The position numbers and the translations under genes were made by a program. A DNA stretch of 64,000 nt from Cocos nucifera. Lineage: Eukaryota; Streptophyta; Magnoliopsida; Arecales; Arecaceae. The DNA lies in the NCBI GenBank assembly GCA_006176705.1, contig QRFJ01000764.1:62001-126000 (forward strand), read 5' to 3'. The notes beneath the pieces are model-generated. The model was not told where the DNA came from, made no database searches, and saw only the letters and a program-made list of their open reading frames with translations. Shown piece by piece: positions 33,804 through 44,410 of the stretch; positions within the stretch are counted from its first letter, which is position 1; every line of letters starts with the position of its first letter.

Positions 33804-36075
33804 TGTTAGATTATGTGCCCCTAGAAGCCAGAATGGCTGACACTTGTAATACACTTCTAGGGGCCAAAATTATAATTTTTGACTATAATTAATGAAATGG
33901 TTATTTTCTATCACACATGTGTATTTAGTGTCTGTGATACATCCCTTTGAGTTAATGGTAATGATAATTCTATTTTTCAAGAGTTGAAAATTTTAAGACA
34001 TGAATAATCATTTATTAACTCATTAAATAGCTCCCGACCATGGATCATCATGAGGATGGTGATTGATCCGAAAGGTTGAGTGTACGATCGCTTTTCTCTT
34101 TAGTAGATGAGTCTTGAGTCTACGGTGTGGAGACACCGGAGGAGAGTATAGGTACTCGTTAGAGAACGAGGGCACTGGGCGTGACCACCTCGAGTAGTCA
34201 TAGGAAGTCTACCTTCTCGTCAATGACTGACTCGATGCTGCAGTAGTGTGTGGTTCTTTGACTGAGATGCATGGCAGTTCACTTGAGGGTGTTATAGTTT
34301 GCACACCATTACTCAGTCTCCTAGCATATGAACCTGAGTGTATGTTGGCTATTAGCATGTTCTTGTAGGAACTGGATTGCATCAAGATGGGATCTATCTA
34401 CCTCGTGTAGAGGAGTAGCCCTATGATGATCATGAGAATCAAGTCAGAATCCATGGCCATGTAGAGTGAAATAATAGAAAGAGTTTCTATTTAGATTTTA
34501 CATTGCGACTCGAATCGAATGATCTACAGTACATAGACTATGATAGATAGATAATATATACATACTATATCTAGGGTTACTTACATGAGGCTTACGTAGC
34601 GACCTAGAGAACTTCATCATCTCTGATCTCGGTAGTTCACCATATCAGGTAACGTTCACAGGATAGCATCACAAGAGGTTCATTCAGTCTGAATGGAGTT
34701 GCCACCATATACTGCTAGGTGTCACTGTGGATTTTGGGAGCAATAAATGATTTAGATGATCGATCATTCTAGGTCGATCAGAAGAGTTTTGATCCATCGA
34801 AAGGAGTTTCGATGATGTCTGATAGAGATCATGACATATCCCATTACCATACAGAACTGAACCTAACTGGGGTCACACAAAAGGGTTGAATCTGGTGATC
34901 ATCAATTAACTATCTCAGTTCAATTGATCTGATGAGATTCAATTAGGTTCAAGAAAATCGTGCTTAAGCACTCGATGAACCTAACGTTCTTCTTTTTCTA
35001 TCATTAAATTAGTTGTCCTGACTGGCCAAAGGAGTTTTTGCTCAATCAGAGGCCTTCATATGGTCTGACTGGAGGTTGTCCAAGTCAGAATAGGTTGTCT
35101 TATTTGTAAGACATACCTGCCATTTTTGGTCACCTGCCATTTCTTGTTCTTTGACTTTGGTCAAAAGTCTACCTTTGACTTGGTCAAAATTGACCATTGA
35201 CCCTTTGACTTTTGACCACTATGTCAGCACCTATTGGAGAGCTGTGGGGCCTGTCCCCTGCAGAACTGGCAAGGAGAAGGCGCACGCCAAGGTGGCGTGG
35301 CCCAAGTAGGAGGCGCCTAGGAGTCCTTGTTGGACAAGGGATCCACCTTCCTTTGGATTCCAATCAGAGTCCTACTAAGAAACCAGTTTGACTGGTCTTA
35401 GGCACCCTCTAAAGAGGGAATCCAGGGGTCTCTATTCAACCATTCAGATTTAGATCTGATTTCACAAAGGGGTTTGTGATTGGTTGGAGGAAGAGGAGTT
35501 GGATAACAGAGGTCTATAAATAAGAACCTGCGCCCAACCGCTAATTCCAATGCTCTTAACCACCCCAAGGCTGCCTCTCCCCTCTCCTCCACACCATAGC
35601 TCTTCTTCCCTTGCTCTCACGTCCAAAAGGTGTTTTCGGACTTAGTTGGTGCTGATTCAGATCAAAGAGAAAGGCGGATCAAAGTAGAAGGCTGTGCTGC
35701 GTTCAAAGGACACTTGCGATCTTCAAAAGAGTTTTGAAGATCCTCCAAATCAGATCCAGATCTATTTTTGGAGGTGTGATAGAGAAGAAGAGGTCTCCAG
35801 ATCCAAGCCCAAGTGGATACCGGTAGAGGCAGGCGCTTGCGTGGCTAAGATCCAGAACTTCCGCTGCAATCAGGATCATCTACAGGGTAATAGGATTACC
35901 CAAATCAGGTAAATTAAATTAATTTAATTATTTATTTTATTTTATTTATTAAAATAATAATATCAGATCTAAAATATCAAGATCTGATTTAAGTCAAGAG
36001 AAAATTTTTGAAATATATCTCTTGATCTAATCAGATCTGGACGAACCTGGACCGGGAAATCAGGATTTCCCTTCA
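33804..36075 (+). repeat. Solo A LTR in the inverted stretch
   Basis: It starts TGTTAGATTATG and ends ATTTCCCTTCA, about 2272 bp, and is flanked by a perfect CTTCA duplication (33799-33803 and 36076-36080). It interrupts pol at exactly the site where the right copy has a minus LTR (41656-43816) next to TGAAG, the complement of CTTCA. Confidence 0.9.
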
Positions 36076-38518
36076 CTTCAACTGGATTTGATAGATATCT
36101 GTTTGTGACACTCACAGCATGGGTTATATCAGATCGTTTACATAGCATGGCATATATGAGGGGCTCCTTATTAACAGAAGCATAAGTGATCTGCTCAACG
36201 GCATTCTATTTCCTCAAGGTGTGCTAGGGAACATCTTCTTGGAAAGATTGAATACATGTCGAAGGGTGTTAATCCCTCTAGAGTTTTCATACTAAATCTC
36301 TTTAGTACTTTTTCTATTTACAATCTTTGTGAAGTCCTGGCATCCTAATTCGGTCTTCCCTATGGACATAAATTCCAAGAATAAAGGATGCTGTCTCCTA
36401 GGTCTTTTCATGAAGATTTTCTTGGACAACCATATTTTGACTGTCATCAATATGGTAGTATCATTTCCAATAAAGGAGGATGTCACCACGTACCAATACG
36501 AGGAAACTAACAAGTGCTCCCACTGACCTTTTTGAAGAACATGGTTCCTCTTCATTTTTGATTGAAACCAAATGTTTTGATCACATCATTGAAAATGAGT
36601 GTTCCAGCTCTGAGATGCTTGCTTAAGTCCATAATATGGACTTTTGTAAGCTTGGAAACCTTGTGATCAGTATCACTGGATTGTGAAACCTAGCGGTTTT
36701 CCATATAGATATCTTCCTTAAGATATCCATTTAAAATGCCATTTTCACGTTCCATTTTCCATATTTCATAATTAAAAATAGGCTGCAACGGCAAGCAATG
36801 TGTGGATGGATTTTACCAATAGCCACTGGGGGAAAAGGTATCTTGATGTCAATGCCTTCGCATGACTATAACTTTTTGCCAAACTAGTCTAGCTTTGAAT
36901 GTCTCCACATATTTTCTATCTGCCACCAATTCTTTCTCTTGAAAGATCCATTTTAATACCCAATAGGTACTATACTTTTTGGGGATCTACCACAGGTCCC
37001 AGGCTTGGTTTTGAGTGCATCGAGTCAATTTATGACTGTGCCTATAGCCATTTCTCGGAGTTCATATCTTGATATCTCTGTTGTAGGTTTTGGGATCAAT
37101 CATCATGAGCACATTACCTATGGGGAACATTTTCTCTACTTCCTCTAAATAATACCTAAGTGTCTTTCAAGGGGACGGAAAACTCTTTTCGATTTACGAG
37201 GTGCGAGGTGGATTAGTGTTCTTATTGGCTCAACCTGATTTGTTGCAATTGGTTCTTAGGCTCATTGTACATTGTGAGAACTTTCTTCATCAAGCCTTAA
37301 TCTGCTTTCCAATGCCGTTATCTTGAATAAACTATTTTCACAGAAAGATGGCATCGTCGACTCACAACACATTATGGTCTTCTAGAATGTAGAAATAGTA
37401 TCCTAATGACTCTTTAGGATATCCTATGAAATCAGCTCTGAAGGACCTAAACTCTAACTTATTCTACTTATTGTCTTTTGACATGAGTCGGACAACAACC
37501 CCAAATTCTGAGATGACTCAGGCTTGGTTTCTTAACCGTGCCGATATCTTATACAGTGGTAGGAATGCGTTTCAAGAGGGAATCCTATTTCAGTAGATAA
37601 ATTGAAATTACAATGAGCATCCCTAAAGCAAAATCAGAGGTTCTGTTGACTCAATCATGGATCGGACATATCCAATAAGAAGTCTGATTTCTCCATTCTA
37701 AAAATCCATTTGAGTTTGAGGTGTTCCTAGTGGGTCATTGAGACTATTGCCATTTTTTCTTGAGATATGTCAGGAAATTCCCCGGTTAAGGTATTCACCT
37801 CCTCGATCTTGATCGAAGAATTTAATGGGTTTTCAATTTATTTTTTCTACTTCATGTCTTGATTCTTTGAACTTTCAAAAAGCTTCAGACTTTGTGTCTC
37901 ATAAGATACACAACTAATATCCCTAGATAGATCATGGTAAAGATAATGAAGTAGAGAAAATTTGCCTCTAGCTGACCATCAAATGGGCCGCAGCACATCA
38001 GTATGTACTAGAGCAAGGGAGATCTAATGTGGCCCTTTTCCTCAATGTCCTAACAAAAAGAAGTTAAGTCCATTTTGGCCTGAAGACAGATTCACAAGTT
38101 TAGATATGACTCGAAAGGTAAACGGACTCAATAGGCCCATTTTTCTCTAAGTTGTTGATCCTATCTTTTGCTATATGACCTAATCTTAGGTGCCATATGA
38201 TACCTATCGTTTGGGCAATTCCCTAAGTCATTTGGATATCACGTTTTTGCTCGATAGTTAGAACCAGATACATCAAATATGTAGCTTGATAAAGAACGTT
38301 AATAATGAAAACTATTTGCAATTTTATTTGCTTTCATAAGAATGTTACCAATGGTCCCTTAAAGAAGGTAATCACATAGCCTTCTAGTGCTAAGGCATGA
38401 AACAGAAAATCAAATTCCTGCTAGCTTGCAAGCACATAACAATAGTCTTTCAAACTCCAAGTTCTAAAACCAATGGGTAATCGAAAGGAGGATTATGTTT
38501 CCACTGCCACTAAGTAAC
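36076..38518 (-). pseudogene. Reverse transcriptase, integrase and protease in the inverted stretch, error-rich
   Basis: The minus strand matches 39297-41640 throughout, in reverse order. It covers the protease tail near 38300-38518, integrase around 37300-38200, the linker near 37200 and reverse transcriptase from about 37060 down to 36080. Frames break every 50-150 bases through apparent single-base insertions and deletions, and no open frame exceeds about 90 codons. The match ends abruptly at 38518. The error type differs sharply from the neighbouring A2 copy. Confidence 0.82.
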
Positions 38519-38519
38519 T

Positions 38520-39254
38520 ATGTTGGGCTCGATGTCTGATGAGCTCCAGCGCCAACATGAAGATATCGAGACTGCTCGCCAAATGTTGGCTCACCTGCAG
38601 GAGATGTTTGGTGAACAGAGTCGCGCAGCCAAATATCAAGTCACAAATGACTTTTTTAAGGCTAAGATGCGTGATGGGCAGTCAGTCCAAGATCACTGTC
38701 TGACAATGATCAAGGACATGGAAGAGCTTGAGAAGCTCGGTGTGAAGTTAGACTTGGACCTGCAGAATGATATTATTCTGCAATCCTTGACTGATGCATA
38801 TGGGCAATTCATCATGAATTACCACATGCATAAACTTCAAAATTCCTTGGCCGAATTAATGAATATGCTGGTTACCGCTGAGCTTTCTATGAAAGGTTCT
38901 AAAGGCTCAGTTCTTGCTATGGAACGGACTTCTTCCAAAAGAAAGTCTTATGGAAAGAAAAAGAAGTCTGTGAAAAAAGCAAAGGTGGAAGGATCAAAGA
39001 AGAAGAAGGCAGAACCGAAGAAGAAGGTCGATGGCAAAGGAAAGTGTTTCCATTGCAACAGCGACGGCCATTGGAAGCGGAACTGCCCTACTTACCTGGC
39101 CACCCTGAAGAACAAGAAGGAAGGTCCTTCTGGAGGTATGCTCATTATTGAGTCTAACCTTACGGTTTCTTCTGCATCAGTTGGGTGCTTGACTCTGGTT
39201 CTAGTGCTCATCTGTGCACTTCTATGCAGGGTCTTGAGGATAGCAGGAGGCTGA
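38520..39254 (+). pseudogene. A2 gag, right copy (C-terminal two thirds)
   Basis: This uninterrupted frame of 244 codons covers the retrotransposon gag domain (LAHLQEMFGEQSR, then VQDHCLTMIKDMEELEKLG). A lysine-rich stretch follows, then a zinc knuckle CFHCNSDGHWKRNCP of the CX2CX4HX4C type near codons 178-192. The N-terminal third is not present before 38520, where an inverted segment joins. The frame leaves gag/pol by a one-base deletion near 39178 (CATCAGTTGG against CATCCAGTTGG at 31826), so the last residues are out of frame. It would encode the particle protein that binds element RNA. Confidence 0.9.
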
Positions 39255-39856
39255 GGGATGGAGACATGATCCTACGCATCGGTAATGGAGCAAGAGTTGC
39301 TGCAGTAGCCGTGGGAACATACCCTCTGCGATTACCATCTGGTTTAGACTTAGTTTTAAAAGACTGTTATTATGTGCCTGCAGCTAGCAGGAATTTGATT
39401 TCTGTTTCATGCTTAGCACAAGAAGGTTATGTGATCACCTTCTTTAAGGACCATTGTAACATTCTTTATGAAAGAAATAAAATTGCAAATGGTTTCCTTA
39501 TTAATGGTCTTTATCAGCTACATATTGATGTACCTGTTCTAACTATCAAGCAAAACGTGAATGCCAAACGACCTAGGGATAGTCCAAATGACAGATATCT
39601 ATGGCACCTGAGATTAGGTCATATAGCAGAAGATAGGATCAACAAATTGGAGAAAAATGGGCTATTGAGTCCATTGACTTTCGAGTCATATCCAACTTGT
39701 GAATCTTGTCTTCAAGGCAAAATGACTAAACTCCCTTTTGTTGGACATGGGGAGAGGGCCACAGATCTCCTTGCCCTAGTACATACTGATGTGTGCGGCC
39801 CATTTGATGTGCCGGCTAGAGGCAATTTTGTCTACTTCATTATCCTTTACCGATGA
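39185..39856 (+). pseudogene. A2 protease, HHCC domain and start of integrase
   Basis: A 223-codon frame begins just before the active site LDSGSSAHLC of the copia aspartic protease. It continues through YLWHLRLGH and CESCLQGK (the HHCC zinc-binding domain) and reaches HTDVCGPF, which carries the first integrase catalytic aspartate. It is then lost by a one-base gain near 39840 (TTCATTATCC against TTCATAACC in A1). It overlaps the end of the gag frame by 70 bases in another frame because of the deletion near 39178. Confidence 0.9.
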
Positions 39857-40449
39857 TCTGTCTAGGTATGGGTATGTGTATCTTATGAGACATAAGTCTG
39901 AAGCTTTTGAAAAGTTCAAAGAATTCAGACATGAAGTAGAAAAACAAACTGGAAAACCCATTAAGGTTCTTCGATCAGATCGAGGAGGTGAATACCTTAG
40001 CCGAGGAATTCCTAGACTATCTTAAGAAAAATGGCATAGTCTCTCAATGGACTCCACCAGGAACACCTCAACTCAACGGAGGTTTCAGAACGGAGAAATC
40101 GGACTCTATTGGATATGGTTCGATCCATGATGAGCTTCACAGACCTCTCCTGATTTTCTTTGGGGACACTTCATTGTTAACTTCAATTTATCTACTGAAT
40201 AGGGTTCCCTCTAAAACCGTTCCTACCACACCGTATGAGATATGGCACGGTAAGAAACCAAGTCTGAGTCATCTCAGAATTTGGGGTTGTCCGGCTCATG
40301 TCAAAAGACAACAAGCGGACAAGTTAGAGTTTAGGTCCTTTAGAGCTCGATTCATAGGATATCCTAAAGAGTCATTAGGATACTATTTCTACATTCCAGA
40401 AGACCACAATGTGATTGTGAGTCGACATGCCATCTTTCTTGAAAAATAG
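39789..40449 (+). pseudogene. A2 integrase core and C-terminal part
   Basis: Two frames (39789-40025 and 39988-40449) carry DDLSRYGYVYLM with the second aspartate region, VLRSDRGGEYLS, and the region of the catalytic glutamate. That last motif (normally a GTPQLNGVSERRN-type segment in this family) is damaged by two small indels near 40080-40105. The C-terminal part then reads well, with WHGKKPSLSHLRIWGCPAHV and ARFIGYPKESLGYYFYIP, and ends at a stop at 40447. Integrase inserts the DNA copy into the genome. Confidence 0.88.
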
Positions 40450-40527
40450 TTTATTCAAGATAGCGGCATTGGAAAGCAGATTAAGCTTGATGAGAAAGTC
40501 TCACAAGTACAACGAGCTAAGGACCAA

Positions 40528-41655
40528 TTGGAACCAAATCAGGTTGAGCCAATAAGAACACTACCTCCTCCACCTCGTAGATCGAAAAGAGTTTCCCGTC
40601 CCCCTGAAAGATACTTAGGTATTATTTCAGAGGAAGTAGAGGAAATGTTCCTCATAGGTAATGGTGCTCATGGTGATGATCCCAAAACCTACAACGAGGC
40701 GATATCAGATATCGACTCCGAGAAATGGCTAGAGGCAATGCAGTCAGAAATTGACTCGATGCACTCAAACCAAGTCTGGACCTTGGTAGATCCACCAGAA
40801 GGTATAGTACCTATTGGGTGTAAATGGATCTTCAAGAGAAAGATTGGTGCAGATGGGAAATGTGGAGACATTCAAGGCTAGACTAGTGGCAAAAGGTTAT
40901 AGTCAATGCGAAGGCATTGACTATCAGGATACCTTTTCCCCAGTGGCTATGCTAAAATCCATCCGCACATTGCTTGCCATTGCAGCCTATTTCGATTATG
41001 AAATATGGCAAATGGACGTGAAAATGGCATTCTTAAATGGATATCTTGAGGAAGATATCTATATGGAACAGCCGCTAGGTTTCACATCCAGTGATACTGA
41101 TCACAAGGTTTGCAAGCTGCAAAGGTCCATATATGGACTTAAGCAAGCATCTCGGAGCTGGAACACTCGTTTCAATGATGTGATCAAAATGTTTGGTTTC
41201 ATCAAAAATGAAGAGGAACCATGTGTTTTCAAAAAGGGTCAGTGGGAGCGCTGTTGTCTTCCTCGTATTGTACGTGGATGACATCCTCCTTATTGGAAAT
41301 GATATTCCCATGATGACAACAGTCAAATTATGGTTGTCCAAGGAATTCTCCATGAAAGACCTAGGCGAAGCATCCTTTATTCTAGGAATTAAGGTCTATA
41401 GGGATAGACCGAATAGGATGCTAGGACTTTCACAGAAGATGTACATAGAGAAAGTACTAAAGAGGTTTAGTATGGAAAACTCTAAGAGGGGATTAATACC
41501 CTTCAGACATGGTATTCATCTTTCCAAGAAGATGTGCCCCAGCACACCTGAGGAAATAGAATGCATGAGCAAGATCCCTTATGCTTCTGCAATAGGGAGC
41601 CTCATGTATGCCATGCTATGTACACGACCTGATATAGCCCATGCTGTGAGTGTCA
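40528..41655 (+). pseudogene. A2 reverse transcriptase
   Basis: Three overlapping frames (40528-40881, 40814-41281, 41193-41655) together cover the linker PPPRRSKR, WTLVDPPEG, KARLVAKGYSQ and MDVKMAFLNGYLEE, which holds a catalytic aspartate. They also cover SIYGLKQASRSW and LYVDDILLIGND, with the YVDD catalytic codons at 41271-41282. Frame changes are one-base gains in GGGAAA (near 40857) and GGG (near 41237). The gene is then cut by the solo LTR after CTRPDIAHAVSVT. All key catalytic residues are present. Confidence 0.92.
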
Positions 41656-43816
41656 CAAAAAATATTTCTTTGATCCAGATCAGATCTGAGATATTAATTC
41701 TTATTATTTTAAAAATAAAATAAAATAAGATAAATAAATTAATAATTACCTGATTGGTAATCCTATTACCCAGATGATCCTGATTGCAGCGGAAGGTTCT
41801 GGATCTTAGCCACGCAAGCGCCTGGCCTCTACCGATATCCACTCGGGTTGGATCTGGAGATCCTCTTCTTCTCTATCACACCTCCAAAAATCAGATCTGG
41901 ATCTGATCTGGAGGATCTTCAAAAACTCTTTTGAAGATCTGCAGTCGTCCTTTGCAGCAGCCAGCCTTCTTACTTTTGATCGCCTTTCCTTGATCTGAAT
42001 CGCACCAACTAAGTCCAAAACACTTTTGGACGTGGAGAGGAGAGGGAGAAGAAGCTTTGGCATGGGAGAGGAGGGGAGAGGCAGCCTTGGGGGTTCTAAG
42101 ATTAATTAGGTTGGGCGCAGGGTCTTATTTATAGACCTCTTGTGATCCAACTCCTCTTCCTCTCAACCAATCACAACCCTTTGTGAAATCAGATCTAAAT
42201 CTGATTGGTTGGAATAGAGACCCCTGGATTCCTCTTTAGAGGGTGCCTAAGACCAGTCAAACTGGATTCTTAGTAGAACTCTGATTGGAATCCAAAAGGG
42301 AGTGGAGTCCTTGTCCAACAAGGACTCCTAGGCGCCTCCACTTGGGCCACGCCTAGGGTGGCGTGCGCCCTTCTCCTTGCCAAGTTCTCAGGGGGACAGG
42401 CCCCCACCAGCTCTCCAATAGGTGCATGACATGGGTCAAAAGTCAAAGGGTCAATGGTCAACATTTGACCAGTCAAAGGTAGACTTTTGACCAAAGTCAA
42501 AGAACAAGAAATGGCAGTGACCAAAAATGGCAGGTAATGTCTTACAAATAAGACAACCTATTCTGACTTGGACAACCTCCAGTCAGACCATATGAAGGCC
42601 TCTGATTGAGCACAAACTCCTTTGGCTCAGTCAGGACAACTTATTTATGATAGAAAAGAAGAACGTTAGGTTCAATCGAGTGCTAGCACGATTTCCTTGA
42701 ACCTAATTGAATCTCATTCAGATCAATGAACTAGATCAGTTCAATTGATGATCACCAGATTCAAACCCTTGTTTGTGTGACCCAGTTAGGTTCAGTTCTG
42801 TATGGTAATGGGATATGTCATGATCTCTATCATAGACATCATCGAAACTCCTTCGATGGATCAAACTCTTCTGATTCGAACAGCTAGAATGATCGATCAT
42901 CTAAATCATTATTAATTGCTCCCAAAATCCACCAGTGACACCTAGCAGTATATGGTGGCAACCCATCAGAGCTGAATGCGAAACCTCTTGGTGCAGCTAC
43001 CTATGATTAAGTTCTTCTATCTTGAGCCCCGATCAGATTAGGGTTAAGGGAACTCGTCAAACCCTAGTCTCTGTCATATGATGTAATCATTCGATTCAAG
43101 TCCAATGTGAAAATCTAAATAGAAACTCTTTCTATTATTTCACTCTACCATGGCCATGGATTTCTGGACTTGATTCTCATGATCATCATAGGGCTACTCC
43201 TCTACCACCGAGGTAGATAGATTCCATCTTGATGCAATCCAGTTCCTACAATGAACATGCTATAGCCAACATACACCTCAGGGTTCCATATGGCTAGGAG
43301 ACCGAGTAATGGTGTAGTCAAACTATAACACCCTCAAGGTGAACTGCCGATTGCATCTCAGGTCAAAGAACCAGACACACTACTGCAGCATCGAGTCAGT
43401 CATTGACGAGAAGGTAGACTCCTAATGACTACTCGAGGTGTCACGCTCAGTGCCCTCGTTCTCTAACGAGTACCTATACTCTCGCTCCGGTGTCTCCACA
43501 CCGTAGACTCAAGACTCATCTACTAAAGAGAAGCGATCGTACACCAACCTTTCGGATCAATCACCATCCTCATGATGATCCTATGGTCGGGAGCTATTTA
43601 TGAGTTAATAATGATTATTCATGTCTTAAATTTTCAACTCTTGAAAATATGAATTATCATTACCATTAACTCAAAGGATGTATCACAGACACTAAATACA
43701 CATGTGTGATAGAAAATAACCCATTTCATTAATTATAGTCAAAATTATAATTTTGCCCCTAGAAGTGTATTACAAGTGTCAGCCAATTCTGGCTTCTAGG
43801 GCACATATATCTAACA
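41656..43816 (-). repeat. Solo A LTR inside A2 pol, left end deleted
   Basis: The LTR reads in reverse and ends ATATATCTAACA at 43816, followed by TGAAG. Its first 75 or so bases and about 25 bases of pol are missing. The junction is GTGTCACAAA next to AATATTTCTTTGATCC. The inverted copy at 33804-36075 is intact at this end, so the loss is private to this copy. Confidence 0.9.
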
Positions 43817-43821
43817 TGAAG

Positions 43822-44371
43822 AACACTGGACTTCTGTGAAATGTATCCTTAAGTACTTAAGAAGAACTAAGGATATGATGTTGGTCTTTGGTAACGGAGA
43901 ACTCCAAGTCCAAGGTACACAGACTCGGATTTCATGTCTGATGTAGATAATCGAAAGTCAACATCTGAAAGTCTGTTTGTGTGCAATGATGGTGCTATCA
44001 ACTGGAAGAGTTTCAAGCAAACCATGATAGCAGATTTCATCATGGAAGCAGAATATATCGCAGCATCAGAGGCTGCGAAGGAAGCATTCTGGTATAAGAA
44101 GTTTGCGGCAGAAATTGGAGTAATGCCATCAGATGCCATTCCTCTGTACTGTGACAATAATGGCACCATAGCCCTTGCTAAGGAGCCAAGATCTCATCAG
44201 AAATCTAAGCACATTGAGCGGCGATACCACATCATCCGCAATTACCTCGAGAAGGATTATGTTGAGGTCAAGAGAGTCAATTCCACAGACAATGCGGCAA
44301 ACCCACTTACAAAGCCATTGTTGGAAAACAGTAGAAGATCGAAGCTCCACCTTGAGAAAGATGGGACTTAG
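43822..44371 (+). pseudogene. A2 RNase H
   Basis: It continues the reverse transcriptase frame after the solo LTR. The motifs are SDFMSDVDNRKSTSE, MEAEYIAASEAAKEAFWYKKF, LYCDNNGTIALAKEPRSHQK and NAANPLTKP. The main frame is 43934-44371, and a one-base problem near 43920 separates the first motif. A frameshift near 44325 changes the last residues. The polypurine tract, AAGTGGGAAGATT (from about 44398), follows about 30 bp after the stop, directly before the 3' LTR. Confidence 0.9.
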
Positions 44372-44410
44372 ACTTTGTAGCCAATTGGCTTTAGGACAAG
44401 TGGGAAGATT

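Noticed and set aside
31975..38518. A separate minus-strand copia element
   Set aside because: It lacks its own primer site and left target duplication, begins at the gap, and shares private scars with 39297-45648. It is better described as an inverted copy of that sequence.
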